A DNA stretch of 5,136 bases from Propionibacteriaceae bacterium (GTDB lineage: Bacteria; Actinomycetota; Actinomycetes; Propionibacteriales; Propionibacteriaceae), in the NCBI GenBank assembly GCA_030538175.1, contig JAUNUL010000226.1:1-5136 (forward strand), in the 5' to 3' direction. Positions within the stretch are counted from its first letter, which is position 1. The number at the start of each line of letters is the position of its first letter. Below the pieces are notes generated by a model. That model ran no database searches. It was not told the DNA's origin and saw nothing but the letters and a program-made list of their open reading frames with translations. A program made the position numbers and the translations under genes. Below are positions 1 through 5,134 of this stretch, piece after piece.

Positions 1-1
1 C

Positions 2-115
2 CCGGGGGTGGTCGTGCACGAGGGGCAGCCGGGGATCACCGTGCTCTCGGCTGATCATGTGGAGCCCGCGGCGGATCGCTCCGACACGGACGTCACCTCC
101 GACGACACGCCGTGA
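2..115 (+). CDS. C-terminal end of an unrecognised protein (partial, 5' end outside window)
   Basis: This frame is open from the window edge to TGA at 113-115 and gives 37 residues that begin PGVVVHEGQPGITVLSAD and end in a polar, acidic tail (SDTDVTSDDTP). Nearly every codon ends in G or C, as in the clear genes of the window. The other two plus frames lack such a clean pattern or stop soon after. The Gly/Val-rich start of the fragment looks like the last beta strand and loop of a folded domain, and the tail looks disordered. I do not recognise the family and offer no function. A hairpin follows the stop codon, so the gene probably ends its transcription unit here. Confidence 0.55.
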   Translation, partial: PGVVVHEGQPGITVLSADHVEPAADRSDTDVTSDDTP

Positions 116-123
116 GGCGTGCC

Positions 124-147
124 GGGGAGAGGGTTGAGCCCTTCCCT
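124..147 (+). terminator. Candidate hairpin terminator after the first gene
   Basis: GGGA (125-128) and AGGG (130-133) pair with TCCC (143-146) and CCCT (139-142), leaving one bulged G and a TTGAG loop. G124 and T147 can add a wobble pair. It lies 9 nt after the stop codon of the upstream gene and 30 nt before the next start. No T-tract follows, which is common in GC-rich actinobacteria but weakens the call. Confidence 0.4.
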
Positions 148-176
148 AACCGCGGGACAGACAGCAGACTTGAGCC

Positions 177-941
177 ATGTCTCACGACGTAGCCGTCAGC
201 CGAACGATCGCGGCCACACCCGATGACCTGTGGTCGGTGCTGACCGATGTGGTGCGCTGGTCCGCCCTGCTGCAGCACCTGTCGAACGTCGAGTTGCTGA
301 CCCCAGGGGAGTACGCCGTCGGCACCCGCTGGCGTGCCGTGCGAACGACCTTCGGCAGGGCCATGGTCCAGCAGTGGGAGGTGGTCGACCTCGACCCCAA
401 CCGACGTCTGGCGCTGACCAGTGGGATCAACGACGAGATCACCTTCGGGCTGGAGTTCCACATCGAGGCGTCCGGAGATCACAGCGAGAGCCGTCCGCGG
501 ACCCACGTGACGGTCCGGATGCAGTCCGACGAACCGGCCGATGACGACATCTGGCTCAAACGCGTCCTCGGTGCGATCGGTGCCCGGAACGCCCAGGAAA
601 CAATGGCGGAGGATCTCGCCGACTTCGCTGCTGCCGTGGAGCGACCGGAGACCCGCGACATGCTCGTGGTGCACCGTCTGTTCAACCGGGAGCTCGGCAC
701 GGCTCCGGGGTTGGTGCGGGCCGTGCCGGCCGGTGACCTGCACCGGACCGGTGTGGTCGCCGATCACCTCACGATCGTCCTCGATGCCTTGGTTGACCAT
801 CACCACGGCGAGGACGTCCTGATCTGGCCCCTGTTGGCCCTGCGGGTCGGGATCCACCCTGATCTCACCCAACGGCTCGGTTTCGAACACAGCCGCATCC
901 ATCTGGACATCATCAAGGCGAGGGCGCTGATCGTCCGGTAG
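177..941 (+). CDS. SRPBCC-hemerythrin fusion protein, cut by an in-frame TAG (5' part)
   Basis: This is a 254-residue protein with two domains. Residues 1-155 look like an SRPBCC/polyketide-cyclase fold, which binds hydrophobic ligands in a cavity: an N-terminal strand, the helix DDLWSVLTDVVRWSALLQHL, a GTRWRAVRT strand, WEVVDLDPNRRLAL, and a long C-terminal helix QETMAEDLADFAAAVE. Residues 160-254 are the first three helices of a hemerythrin HHE domain, which binds a diiron centre. Candidate ligands are H166 (VVHRLF), the HHHGED group (H208-H210, E212) and H238/H242 (EHSRIH). The start is ATG 177; a TGA at 171-173 in the same frame excludes anything further upstream. No good Shine-Dalgarno is visible. 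The frame stops at TAG 939-941, but the same frame continues with the missing fourth helix (H281, E285 in full-frame numbering), ending at 1250. As it stands the product lacks the last iron ligands, so the gene is probably disrupted, or the base is a sequencing error. Domain calls are from motif recognition only. Confidence 0.8.
   Translation: MSHDVAVSRTIAATPDDLWSVLTDVVRWSALLQHLSNVELLTPGEYAVGTRWRAVRTTFGRAMVQQWEVVDLDPNRRLALTSGINDEITFGLEFHIEASGDHSESRPRTHVTVRMQSDEPADDDIWLKRVLGAIGARNAQETMAEDLADFAAAVERPETRDMLVVHRLFNRELGTAPGLVRAVPAGDLHRTGVVADHLTIVLDALVDHHHGEDVLIWPLLALRVGIHPDLTQRLGFEHSRIHLDIIKARALIVR
939..941 (+). other. In-frame amber codon interrupting the hemerythrin domain
   Basis: TAG stands at codon 255 of a frame that would otherwise run from 177 to TGA 1248-1250 (357 residues if the codon were sense). 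The flanking peptides read ARALIVR and REAADPAVRDQLADLL, which join naturally. In relatives as I remember them this linker often reads like ALLxxWRxxADPxxRDEL, which puts a tryptophan at the stop. TGG to TAG is a single-base change; CAG (Gln) to TAG would also be a single change. Confidence 0.75.
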
Positions 942-962
942 CGTGAGGCGGCCGATCCGGCT

Positions 963-1250
963 GTGCGCGACCAGTTGGCAGACCTGCTGCTTGAGCTGGG
1001 CGCAAATCTGCGGGCCCATCTCGAGACAGAGGAGAATGAGCTGCTCCCCTTGATCGAGCAGCACCTCACCCGCTTCGAATATGACCGGCTCACCGCGCAC
1101 GGACGGGAGTCCCTGCCCCGCGAGCAGGCGGCGATGATCGTCCAGATGTTCCTGGAGGGCTATGCCCCGGTGATGCAGTTGCTGATCCGGACGGTGGGTG
1201 CGCGGCAATACCGCCGTCATGTACGCCGGCTTCGTGCCCCCAACCGCTGA
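963..1250 (+). pseudogene. Hemerythrin HHE domain, C-terminal part (remnant 3' of the TAG)
   Basis: This stretch is in the same frame as the 177-941 coding region and encodes the last helix pair and tail of the hemerythrin domain. It contains the HxxxE ligand motif AHLETEENELLPLI (H281 and E285 in the numbering of the joined frame). It ends with a basic tail RQYRRHVRRLRAPNR like the ends of full-length family members. The first possible start after the TAG is GTG 963, codon 263. The only purine-rich stretch before it (GAGG, 945-948) is 14 nt away, too far for normal initiation, so separate translation is doubtful. Coupled re-initiation after the TAG 21 nt upstream cannot be excluded. If made, the 95-residue peptide could in principle pair with the 254-residue part as a split hemerythrin, but the simplest reading is one gene broken by a nonsense mutation. 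Codon use still looks normal, so any inactivation is recent. Confidence 0.65.
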
Positions 1251-1299
1251 GTCGAAAGCCGCCACGGCCGCCGGCTAGGTCCTTTCCGGGACAGGACGC

Positions 1300-1314
1300 G
1301 GGGTCGGACACCCC
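1300..1314. terminator. Candidate bidirectional hairpin between convergent genes
   Basis: GGGGT (1300-1304) and ACCCC (1310-1314) form a 5-bp stem with a CGGAC loop in the 70-bp gap between the hemerythrin frame (ends 1250) and the convergent minus-strand gene (ends 1321). There is no T-tract on either strand. A weaker 4-bp stem, GTCC/GGAC, lies at 1279-1292. The position suits termination from both sides, but the sequence evidence is modest. Confidence 0.3.
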
Positions 1315-1320
1315 AGCCCG

Positions 1321-2109
1321 CTAGATCACTTCCAGCGTCCACTCCCCGCGGGCCCAGATGAGCAGGACCTCCCCGCCGTTGAGATCCAGCGTTCGGGACT
1401 CGAAGCGCCCGACGCAGAGGTTGGCGGCATAGCCGCGGTCAGCGAGGCGATACGCGTACACGTTGAGGGTGTCCCGCGAGTTCAACGGCTCGAACGTGAC
1501 CCGAACGGTTCCACTGGGCACCCGCACGACCCGGGCCCCCTGGGCCTCCACCGAGCCTGTGTCGACAGGCAGGTCGTGCCAGGACCGCAGGGTCAGGGTC
1601 CAGTCCCCTTCCGCGGCGATGAGCAACGAGTTGTGAGGGCCGTCACTGGCGTCATGCACGGTGTCGATGAGCCATTGGGTCTCGAACCGTTCCCCTGCGG
1701 CGAGCCCGTCGACGATGGGCAGGGCGGCGCCGGTGTTGAACACCCGGAGGGGACCGTCGCAGTTGGCACAGTTGAAGTCGACGACCGTCGCGAAGTCACC
1801 GAGTCGCTCATAGGCGATCTCGGCGTTGCCGGTGCCATCGACGGTGATCGGCCGGCCGGTGTCGAGCTGGTGCTCCTGCCGCGGATAGTCCGGGCCGGGC
1901 ATCGGATCCGGCTCACTGGGAGCGCTGTCGGATCGTTCGCGCAGCAAACAGGCATCAGCCGGGCTTGCCGGCACGTCGCTGCGTTCGGGGACGCTCGATC
2001 GGGCCGCGTCCTGCTGAACCGCGCGTACGCCCACCACCAACAACAGCGCGAGGACGCCACCCAGGACGACGGCAAGAAGCCCCTGGAGGATCGGGTGGCG
2101 AGTTGGCAC
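1321..2109 (-). CDS. Membrane-anchored or secreted protein of unknown function with two beta-rich halves
   Basis: This is a 262-residue protein starting at GTG 2109. Residues 1-7 hold a basic MPTRHP segment and residues 8-30 a strongly hydrophobic helix (ILQGLLAVVLGGVLALLLVV) without a clear signal peptidase site, so it is probably an N-terminal anchor with the rest outside the cell. Residues 35-85 are a low-complexity Ser/Pro/Asp linker. The remainder falls into two similar beta-rich halves, each ending with a Trp motif: EGDWTLTL (about 167-174) and RGEWTLEV (about 254-261). Cysteines C54, C114, C117 and C232 are present; C114 and C117 form a CxxC in FNCANCDG, which could be a disulfide or a metal site. 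I do not recognise the family. The gene diverges from the sensor kinase across 38 bp, with a candidate -10 hexamer 7 nt before the GTG and no Shine-Dalgarno, suggesting leaderless translation. Layout suggests, but does not show, that it is a target or accessory of the two-component system. Confidence 0.8.
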   Translation of the reverse strand: MPTRHPILQGLLAVVLGGVLALLLVVGVRAVQQDAARSSVPERSDVPASPADACLLRERSDSAPSEPDPMPGPDYPRQEHQLDTGRPITVDGTGNAEIAYERLGDFATVVDFNCANCDGPLRVFNTGAALPIVDGLAAGERFETQWLIDTVHDASDGPHNSLLIAAEGDWTLTLRSWHDLPVDTGSVEAQGARVVRVPSGTVRVTFEPLNSRDTLNVYAYRLADRGYAANLCVGRFESRTLDLNGGEVLLIWARGEWTLEVI

Positions 2110-2116
2110 GCTGCCG

Positions 2117-2122
2117 AGCCTA
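2117..2122 (-). promoter_or_regulatory. Candidate -10 element of the minus-strand anchored-protein gene
   Basis: Read on the minus strand this is TAGGCT, fitting the actinobacterial TAnnnT pattern. Exactly 7 nt separate it from the GTG start at 2109, the spacing expected when transcription begins at the first base of the start codon. No convincing -35 hexamer is visible at 17-18 bp. Confidence 0.4.
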
Positions 2123-2134
2123 CGCGTTGGCGCC

Positions 2135-2140
2135 TACGCT
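2135..2140 (+). promoter_or_regulatory. Candidate -10 element of the kinase-regulator operon
   Basis: TACGCT fits TAnnnT and lies 7 nt before ATG 2148, matching a leaderless transcript that starts at the ATG. A weak -35-like CTGCCG lies at 2111-2116 with an 18-bp spacer. The lack of any Shine-Dalgarno before 2148 agrees with leaderless initiation. Confidence 0.45.
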
Positions 2141-2147
2141 GGTGGTG

Positions 2148-3416
2148 ATGAATGCGCGCCCCTGGCTCAGCCCTGGTCTGTCGTTCGCCGATCGCCGTGA
2201 CGGCTGGGTCGGCGATGTCGCGCTGGCCGGGTTGCTGTTGGCATTGGCGGCGCTGTTTCCCTATCTGATCGGATTCCGCTATCTCATCAGCCCGATCGAA
2301 TTGCAGTTGCTGGCTTCGATCATGATGATCGCCCCCTTGGCGCTGCGCAGTCACTATCCCCAGGTGATGCTGCTGCTGTCCGCCCTCGGCGGGGTGGCGC
2401 ACATGCTCGTCGCCAACGGACCCTTGCCCTGTCTCGTCGTGGTCCCGGTCGTGGTCTATTCCGTGGCCCGCGAGGTCGACGCGGTCAGTGCACGCAGCGC
2501 TGTGCTCATCGGCGTCTTGGGTGCCTTCGCCGGGCCAGTGCACTGGTATCTGTCGAACGGCTGGGAGCTGAACTTCCTCGTGGTCGTCGTGTTGGTGTGC
2601 CTGGGCATGGTCCTGACGCCCTATGTCATCGGGCGGCGCCTGCAGGAATCCGCCAAAGCCAAGGACGCCGCCGAACGGCTCGAACACGAACGCGTCCAGA
2701 CTCTGCTCGCCGAGCGGGATCAGCGGGCGCGGATGGCCGAGATCAACGCACGCCAGCAGATCGCGCGGGAACTGCACGACATCGTGGCCCATTCGGTGTC
2801 CGTGATGGTCGTCCAGGCCGAGGGCGGTCGGGCGCTGGCCGCGAAGAAGCCCGAGAAGGCCGCAGAGGTCTTGGAGACCATCGCCGGGACCGGTCGGGAG
2901 GCACTGGTGGAGATGCGCCGGATTGTCGGCGTACTGCGCAACACTCCGGAGGAGGAGTCGACGTACGCCCCCATGCCCGGTCTGGCGGACATCCCCGAGA
3001 TGGTGCAGCGGACCGGTGACCGGGTGACGTTGCGGATCAAGGGACACGAGCCGGCCTGTGGTCCGGCCACCCAACTGACCGTGTATCGGATCGCCCAGGA
3101 GGCGTTGACCAACTTCCTCCGCCACGCCGGTCCCCGGGCCCGGGCGGAGATCGAGCTCGGCTTCGACGCTGATCGGATCACGGTGCTGGTCACCGACGAC
3201 GGGCTGGGGTCCGCGGCCCAGTCCGATGGCATGGGCAACGGGCTGAAAGGCATGTTGGAGCGCGTGTCGGCGATGGGTGGGACACTCGAGGCGGGGCCAC
3301 GGGACGAAGGCGGTTTCCGGGTCCATGCCGTCGTTCCGCTGGCCGCCACCGGTGGGCATCGGCGTCTGGGCGCCATCACCCCCACCCCACGGGAACAACC
3401 GAAAGGACAGCAGTGA
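2148..3416 (+). CDS. Sensor histidine kinase, NarL/DesK class (HisKA_3)
   Basis: This 422-residue membrane kinase senses an unknown signal and phosphorylates the regulator encoded next. About six hydrophobic segments span residues 24-42, 48-66, 71-89, 93-107, 117-134 and 142-161, with almost no extracytoplasmic loop, so it probably senses a membrane or intramembrane cue. A charged helical linker (about 163-205) leads to the HisKA_3 dimerisation domain with phospho-acceptor H210 in ARELHDIVAHSVSVMV. The HATPase_c domain follows, with the N box QEALTNFLRHAG (N322), the D box VTDDGLG (D350, D351) and the G box GMGNGLKGM (361-369). All catalytic motifs look intact. I chose ATG 2148; GTG 2142 and GTG 2145 are in-frame alternatives. 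The frame is open upstream to about 1965, but that would overlap most of the N-terminal coding region of the divergent gene and add a non-conserved, Arg/Pro-rich stretch. The stop codon overlaps the next start (GTGA), so kinase and regulator are probably translationally coupled. The signal is unknown. Confidence 0.93.
   Translation: MNARPWLSPGLSFADRRDGWVGDVALAGLLLALAALFPYLIGFRYLISPIELQLLASIMMIAPLALRSHYPQVMLLLSALGGVAHMLVANGPLPCLVVVPVVVYSVAREVDAVSARSAVLIGVLGAFAGPVHWYLSNGWELNFLVVVVLVCLGMVLTPYVIGRRLQESAKAKDAAERLEHERVQTLLAERDQRARMAEINARQQIARELHDIVAHSVSVMVVQAEGGRALAAKKPEKAAEVLETIAGTGREALVEMRRIVGVLRNTPEEESTYAPMPGLADIPEMVQRTGDRVTLRIKGHEPACGPATQLTVYRIAQEALTNFLRHAGPRARAEIELGFDADRITVLVTDDGLGSAAQSDGMGNGLKGMLERVSAMGGTLEAGPRDEGGFRVHAVVPLAATGGHRRLGAITPTPREQPKGQQ
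3402..3407 (+). promoter_or_regulatory. Shine-Dalgarno of the response regulator
   Basis: AAAGGA lies 5 nt before GTG 3413, inside the last codons of the kinase. It supports the GTG start that overlaps the kinase stop codon. Confidence 0.65.
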
Positions 3417-4069
3417 TCCGCGTATTCCTCGTCGACGACCAAGCGCTCGTGCGCAGCGGTTTCCGCATGCTCATCGAGGCCGAGGATGACATCGAGGTGG
3501 TCGGCGAGGCCTCGGATGGTGCCGAGGCGGTCGCCACGCTGACCGCCGATCCCGCCGACGTCGTGTTGATGGATATCCGCATGCCCGTGATGGATGGTGT
3601 TGAGGCGACCCGGCGGATCGTGCGGGCTGAATTGGGTACGCGGGTTCTCGTCCTCACGACGTTCGATCTTGATGAGTACGTGTTCGCAGCCCTCAAGGCC
3701 GGGGCATCGGGGTTCATGCTCAAGGACGCCCGGCCGGAGGAGCTGCTGTCGGCGATCCGGGATGTGGCCGCCGGTGATGCGGTGGTCGCGCCGAGTGCGA
3801 CGCGGCGGCTGCTGGATCACGTGGTGCCGACGCTGCCGGCGGCGCCGGTGAGCGGACCGGATCCTCGGCTGGACGTGCTGACCGACCGTGAGTTGGAGGT
3901 GCTGACCGAGATCGCTTCGGGGGCCACCAACTCCGAGATCGGTGCTCGGCTCTATATGGCGGAAGGCACGGTCAAGACCCATATCGGGCGGCTGCTGTCG
4001 AAGCTGCAGGCGCGCGACCGGGTGAGCCTCGTGTTGTTCGCGTACGAAACCGGGATCGCCGGACGCTGA
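3413..4069 (+). CDS. Response regulator, NarL/FixJ family (REC + LuxR-type HTH)
   Basis: This 218-residue DNA-binding regulator is the partner of the kinase just upstream. The receiver domain (about 2-118) has the acidic pair D8/D9, phospho-acceptor D54 in VVLMDIRMPVMDG, the switch Thr in VLVLTTF (T82/T83) and K104 in FMLKDA, all in their expected places. After a short linker (about 132-152, Pro/Ala-rich) comes a LuxR/GerE helix-turn-helix at 154-213: LTDRELEVLTEIASGATNSEIGARLYMAEGTVKTHI, here spanning about 156-191, with the recognition helix in AEGTVKTHIGRLLSKL. Length and order are typical of the family. The GTG start overlaps the kinase stop by 4 nt and has a good Shine-Dalgarno at 3402-3407. 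Phosphorylation probably promotes dimerisation and DNA binding. The dyad at 2117-2140 is a plausible target, giving autoregulation and control of the divergent anchored protein; that part is inference. Confidence 0.95.
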   Translation: MIRVFLVDDQALVRSGFRMLIEAEDDIEVVGEASDGAEAVATLTADPADVVLMDIRMPVMDGVEATRRIVRAELGTRVLVLTTFDLDEYVFAALKAGASGFMLKDARPEELLSAIRDVAAGDAVVAPSATRRLLDHVVPTLPAAPVSGPDPRLDVLTDRELEVLTEIASGATNSEIGARLYMAEGTVKTHIGRLLSKLQARDRVSLVLFAYETGIAGR

Positions 4070-4086
4070 CGCCCGACGGTGGGGCG
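4070..4086 (+). terminator. Candidate hairpin terminator after the response regulator
   Basis: CGCCC (4070-4074) pairs with GGGCG (4082-4086) around a 7-nt loop, starting directly after the regulator's stop codon. No T-tract follows. The five-pair GC stem is modest, but the position is right. Confidence 0.35.
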
Positions 4087-4139
4087 CTGACAGCTACTGG
4101 ATAGGCCTCGCGAACCCGCGATCAGACCCTCTGACGCCA

Positions 4140-4160
4140 GGACAACACCGGGACAACACC
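4140..4160 (+). repeat. Tandem 10-bp direct repeat GGACAACACC
   Basis: Two identical copies, 4140-4149 and 4151-4160, are spaced by one G, giving an 11-bp period close to one helical turn. They lie in the 162-bp gap upstream of the HTH-protein gene, about 72 nt before its start codon. Two copies on the same helix face could be binding sites for a regulator. A chance repeat in a C-rich stretch cannot be excluded. Confidence 0.5.
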
Positions 4161-4184
4161 CGCACCGGGCAGGCAGCACCCGGG

Positions 4185-4198
4185 CCAACAGCTGTTGG
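4185..4198. promoter_or_regulatory. 14-bp perfect palindrome, candidate operator
   Basis: CCAACAGCTGTTGG is a perfect palindrome lying 33 nt before ATG 4232 and 22 nt before its Shine-Dalgarno, in the presumed 5' leader or promoter region of the HTH-protein gene. Its length and symmetry suit a small dimeric repressor. As RNA it would form only a poor hairpin because there is no loop, so a DNA-binding role is more likely. No clear -10/-35 pair could be assigned in this gap. Confidence 0.45.
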
Positions 4199-4220
4199 AC
4201 AAGCTCGTGGACATCACCGA

Positions 4221-4226
4221 GAGGAG
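4221..4226 (+). promoter_or_regulatory. Shine-Dalgarno deciding the start at 4232
   Basis: GAGGAG sits 5 nt before ATG 4232. An overlapping ATG at 4227 is in another frame and has no room for a ribosome binding site, so this element fixes the start. Confidence 0.7.
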
Positions 4227-4231
4227 ATGTC

Positions 4232-4954
4232 ATGGGCGTGGGTGCGTTGGTGCGGGAGTTCGCATGGTTGGCCGACCGGAGCGCGCGGCAGGTCACGGCG
4301 TGGGCGGGGCGGCATCCCGCGTTGGCTGGGTGCACAGATCTGGCAGCGGTGCTGGCGGCCGTTCGGTTGGAGCCGGATCCTGTGTTGCATGCGCTGCTGA
4401 CCGAGGTGCGCGCTGGGTGCGGCGTGGCGGCGCGCGTGGTGTTGCAGGCGATGCTGCCCAAGCTGTTGCTGATGTCGCGCAGTGACCGAGGGGCGTTTGC
4501 CATGGACTATGTGGCACAGCTCTGGCTGCGCATCCACACCTATCCGCTGGCGCGGCGCCCCGAGCGGATCGCAGCCAACCTCGCCCTCGACACACTCAAG
4601 GCCGTGCAAGCGGAGCGGGGGCAGGCGGTGGTGCTGGTCGACGAACGACGGTTGGAGGGTGCGGCGACCACCCCAGACCGGGGATCGGTCGTGCACGCAC
4701 CGTTCCCGGTCCTGCGATCTGACAACGGTCGTCCAGTCGGGGACGTGGCACGGGAATTGCTGCGGACCGCGGTGGAGCGTCGGCTCGTCGATCCCCACAC
4801 ACACGCGGTCCTGGCCAGCGTCTTTGCCGATGGGTTGAGCGAACAGGAGGTGGCCCGGCGCTATCAGGTCACCCCGCTCACGATCCGCCGGCGTTGCAAC
4901 AAGGGGATCACCGCGCTCGCCGAACATGCACACGAACTGGCAGCGGTGCTGTGA
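4232..4954 (+). CDS. Sigma-factor-like / HTH protein of an actinobacterial family (function unproven)
   Basis: This is a 240-residue soluble protein. The N-terminal half is helical. Residues 48-80 (DPVLHALLTEVRAGCGVAAR then VVLQAMLPKLLLM) and 91-123 (MDYVAQLWLRIHTYPL, RRPERIAANLALDTLK) resemble the helical core of sigma-70 region 2 in layout: a compact 'large unit processed, then DYV..LWLRI' pattern. Residues 175-225 look like sigma region 4: LLRTAVERRLVDPHTHAVLA, then the helix-turn-helix GLSEQEVARRYQVTPLTIRRRCNKGI (about 201-226) with an Arg-rich recognition helix. The overall impression is an ECF-like or sigma-derived regulator, a type I remember as conserved, mostly unnamed, in actinobacteria. 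It lacks a textbook region 2 sequence, so sigma activity is not established; a plain DNA-binding protein is the alternative. ATG 4232 is supported by GAGGAG 5 nt upstream. The gene has its own leader with a palindrome and tandem repeat, suggesting independent regulation from the two-component operon. No anti-sigma gene is adjacent in the window. Confidence 0.8.
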   Translation: MGVGALVREFAWLADRSARQVTAWAGRHPALAGCTDLAAVLAAVRLEPDPVLHALLTEVRAGCGVAARVVLQAMLPKLLLMSRSDRGAFAMDYVAQLWLRIHTYPLARRPERIAANLALDTLKAVQAERGQAVVLVDERRLEGAATTPDRGSVVHAPFPVLRSDNGRPVGDVARELLRTAVERRLVDPHTHAVLASVFADGLSEQEVARRYQVTPLTIRRRCNKGITALAEHAHELAAVL

Positions 4955-4989
4955 GGTGGCGGCAAGAGCCGGGCTGACACCTCGGACCG

Positions 4990-5007
4990 GGAGCGGGGGC
5001 ACGCTCC
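4990..5007 (+). terminator. Candidate hairpin terminator after the HTH-protein gene
   Basis: GGAGCG (4990-4995) pairs perfectly with CGCTCC (5002-5007) around the 6-nt loop GGGGCA, 35 nt after the stop codon. The stem is five G-C pairs and one A-T. There is no T-tract. The 3' arm overlaps the first copy of the 18-bp repeat at 5003, so the hairpin could instead belong to that repeat structure. Confidence 0.4.
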
Positions 5008-5045
5008 GTGACAACGGTGAGATGGAGGCTCCGTGACATCGGTGA
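5003..5045 (+). repeat. 18-bp direct repeat containing GTGACA(A/T)CGGTGA
   Basis: GCTCCGTGACAACGGTGA (5003-5020) and GCTCCGTGACATCGGTGA (5028-5045) differ at one base and have a 25-bp period. Each copy contains two GTGA half-motifs in tandem. They lie in the non-coding 182 bp after the HTH-protein gene, with further GGTGACA/TGTCACC copies to the right. The arrangement suggests either a protein-binding array or the end of a transposable element. Confidence 0.65.
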
Positions 5046-5101
5046 CAGGGAGACCGCCGTTCGGGCCGCCGGTGAGGTCCCCGAAGGAACTGCGGCAGCG
5101 A

Positions 5102-5134
5102 TGACAAATGTCACCCGGAGCTGGTGACATCACC
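5102..5134. repeat. Nested inverted repeats built from TGTCACC/GGTGACA
   Basis: ATGTCACC (5108-5115) and GGTGACAT (5123-5130) are an 8-bp perfect inverted repeat with a 7-bp spacer. Inside and around it, TGACA-AA-TGTCA (5102-5113) and GGTGA-CA-TCACC (5123-5134) form two short 5-2-5 palindromes. The same GGTGACA heptamer occurs at 5041-5047. The structure runs to the window edge, so its full extent is unknown. No coding region on either strand is convincing here. Confidence 0.55.

Larger units (their letters stand above)
2117..2140. promoter_or_regulatory. Dyad-symmetric candidate operator between the divergent genes
   Basis: The arms AGCCTACGCG (2117-2126) and CGCCTACGCT (2131-2140) are inverted repeats of each other at 8 of 10 positions, separated by TTGG. 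The general form is AGCnTAnGCG-n4-CGCnTAnGCT. Because each arm is itself nearly palindromic, GCCTACGC also appears as a direct repeat (2118-2125 and 2132-2139, 14-bp period). The element fills most of the 38-bp divergent gap and covers both candidate -10 hexamers, as expected for a dimeric regulator acting on both genes. The encoded LuxR/NarL-type regulator is the obvious candidate, by inference only. Confidence 0.5.

Noticed and set aside
93..1265. A 390-codon open frame on the minus strand opposite the broken hemerythrin gene
   Set aside because: It is rich in His, Gln, Arg and Asp, as antisense frames of GC-rich genes are, shows no recognisable domain, and lies over a plus-strand frame with clear SRPBCC and hemerythrin motifs.
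1965..2147. N-terminal extension of the histidine kinase by 61 codons
   Set aside because: It overlaps the divergent gene's coding region and the divergent promoter, and encodes an Arg/Pro-rich stretch unlike a kinase N-terminus. ATG 2148 has a well-spaced -10 hexamer.
1593..3398. A 601-codon open frame on the minus strand opposite the histidine kinase
   Set aside because: It runs antisense to intact kinase motifs and then overlaps the anchored-protein gene in another frame. Its composition is that of a GC-rich shadow frame and it has no domain.
4195..4485. A 96-codon plus-strand frame starting before the HTH-protein gene
   Set aside because: It is Gly/Arg/Ala-rich in a frame shifted from the convincing 4232-4954 gene and has no ribosome binding site of its own.
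4864..5133. Minus-strand frames over the right-end repeats
   Set aside because: They cross the repeat cluster and the 3' end of the HTH-protein gene, are Arg/Ser/Pro-rich, and show no domain or ribosome binding site. The repeats explain the region better.
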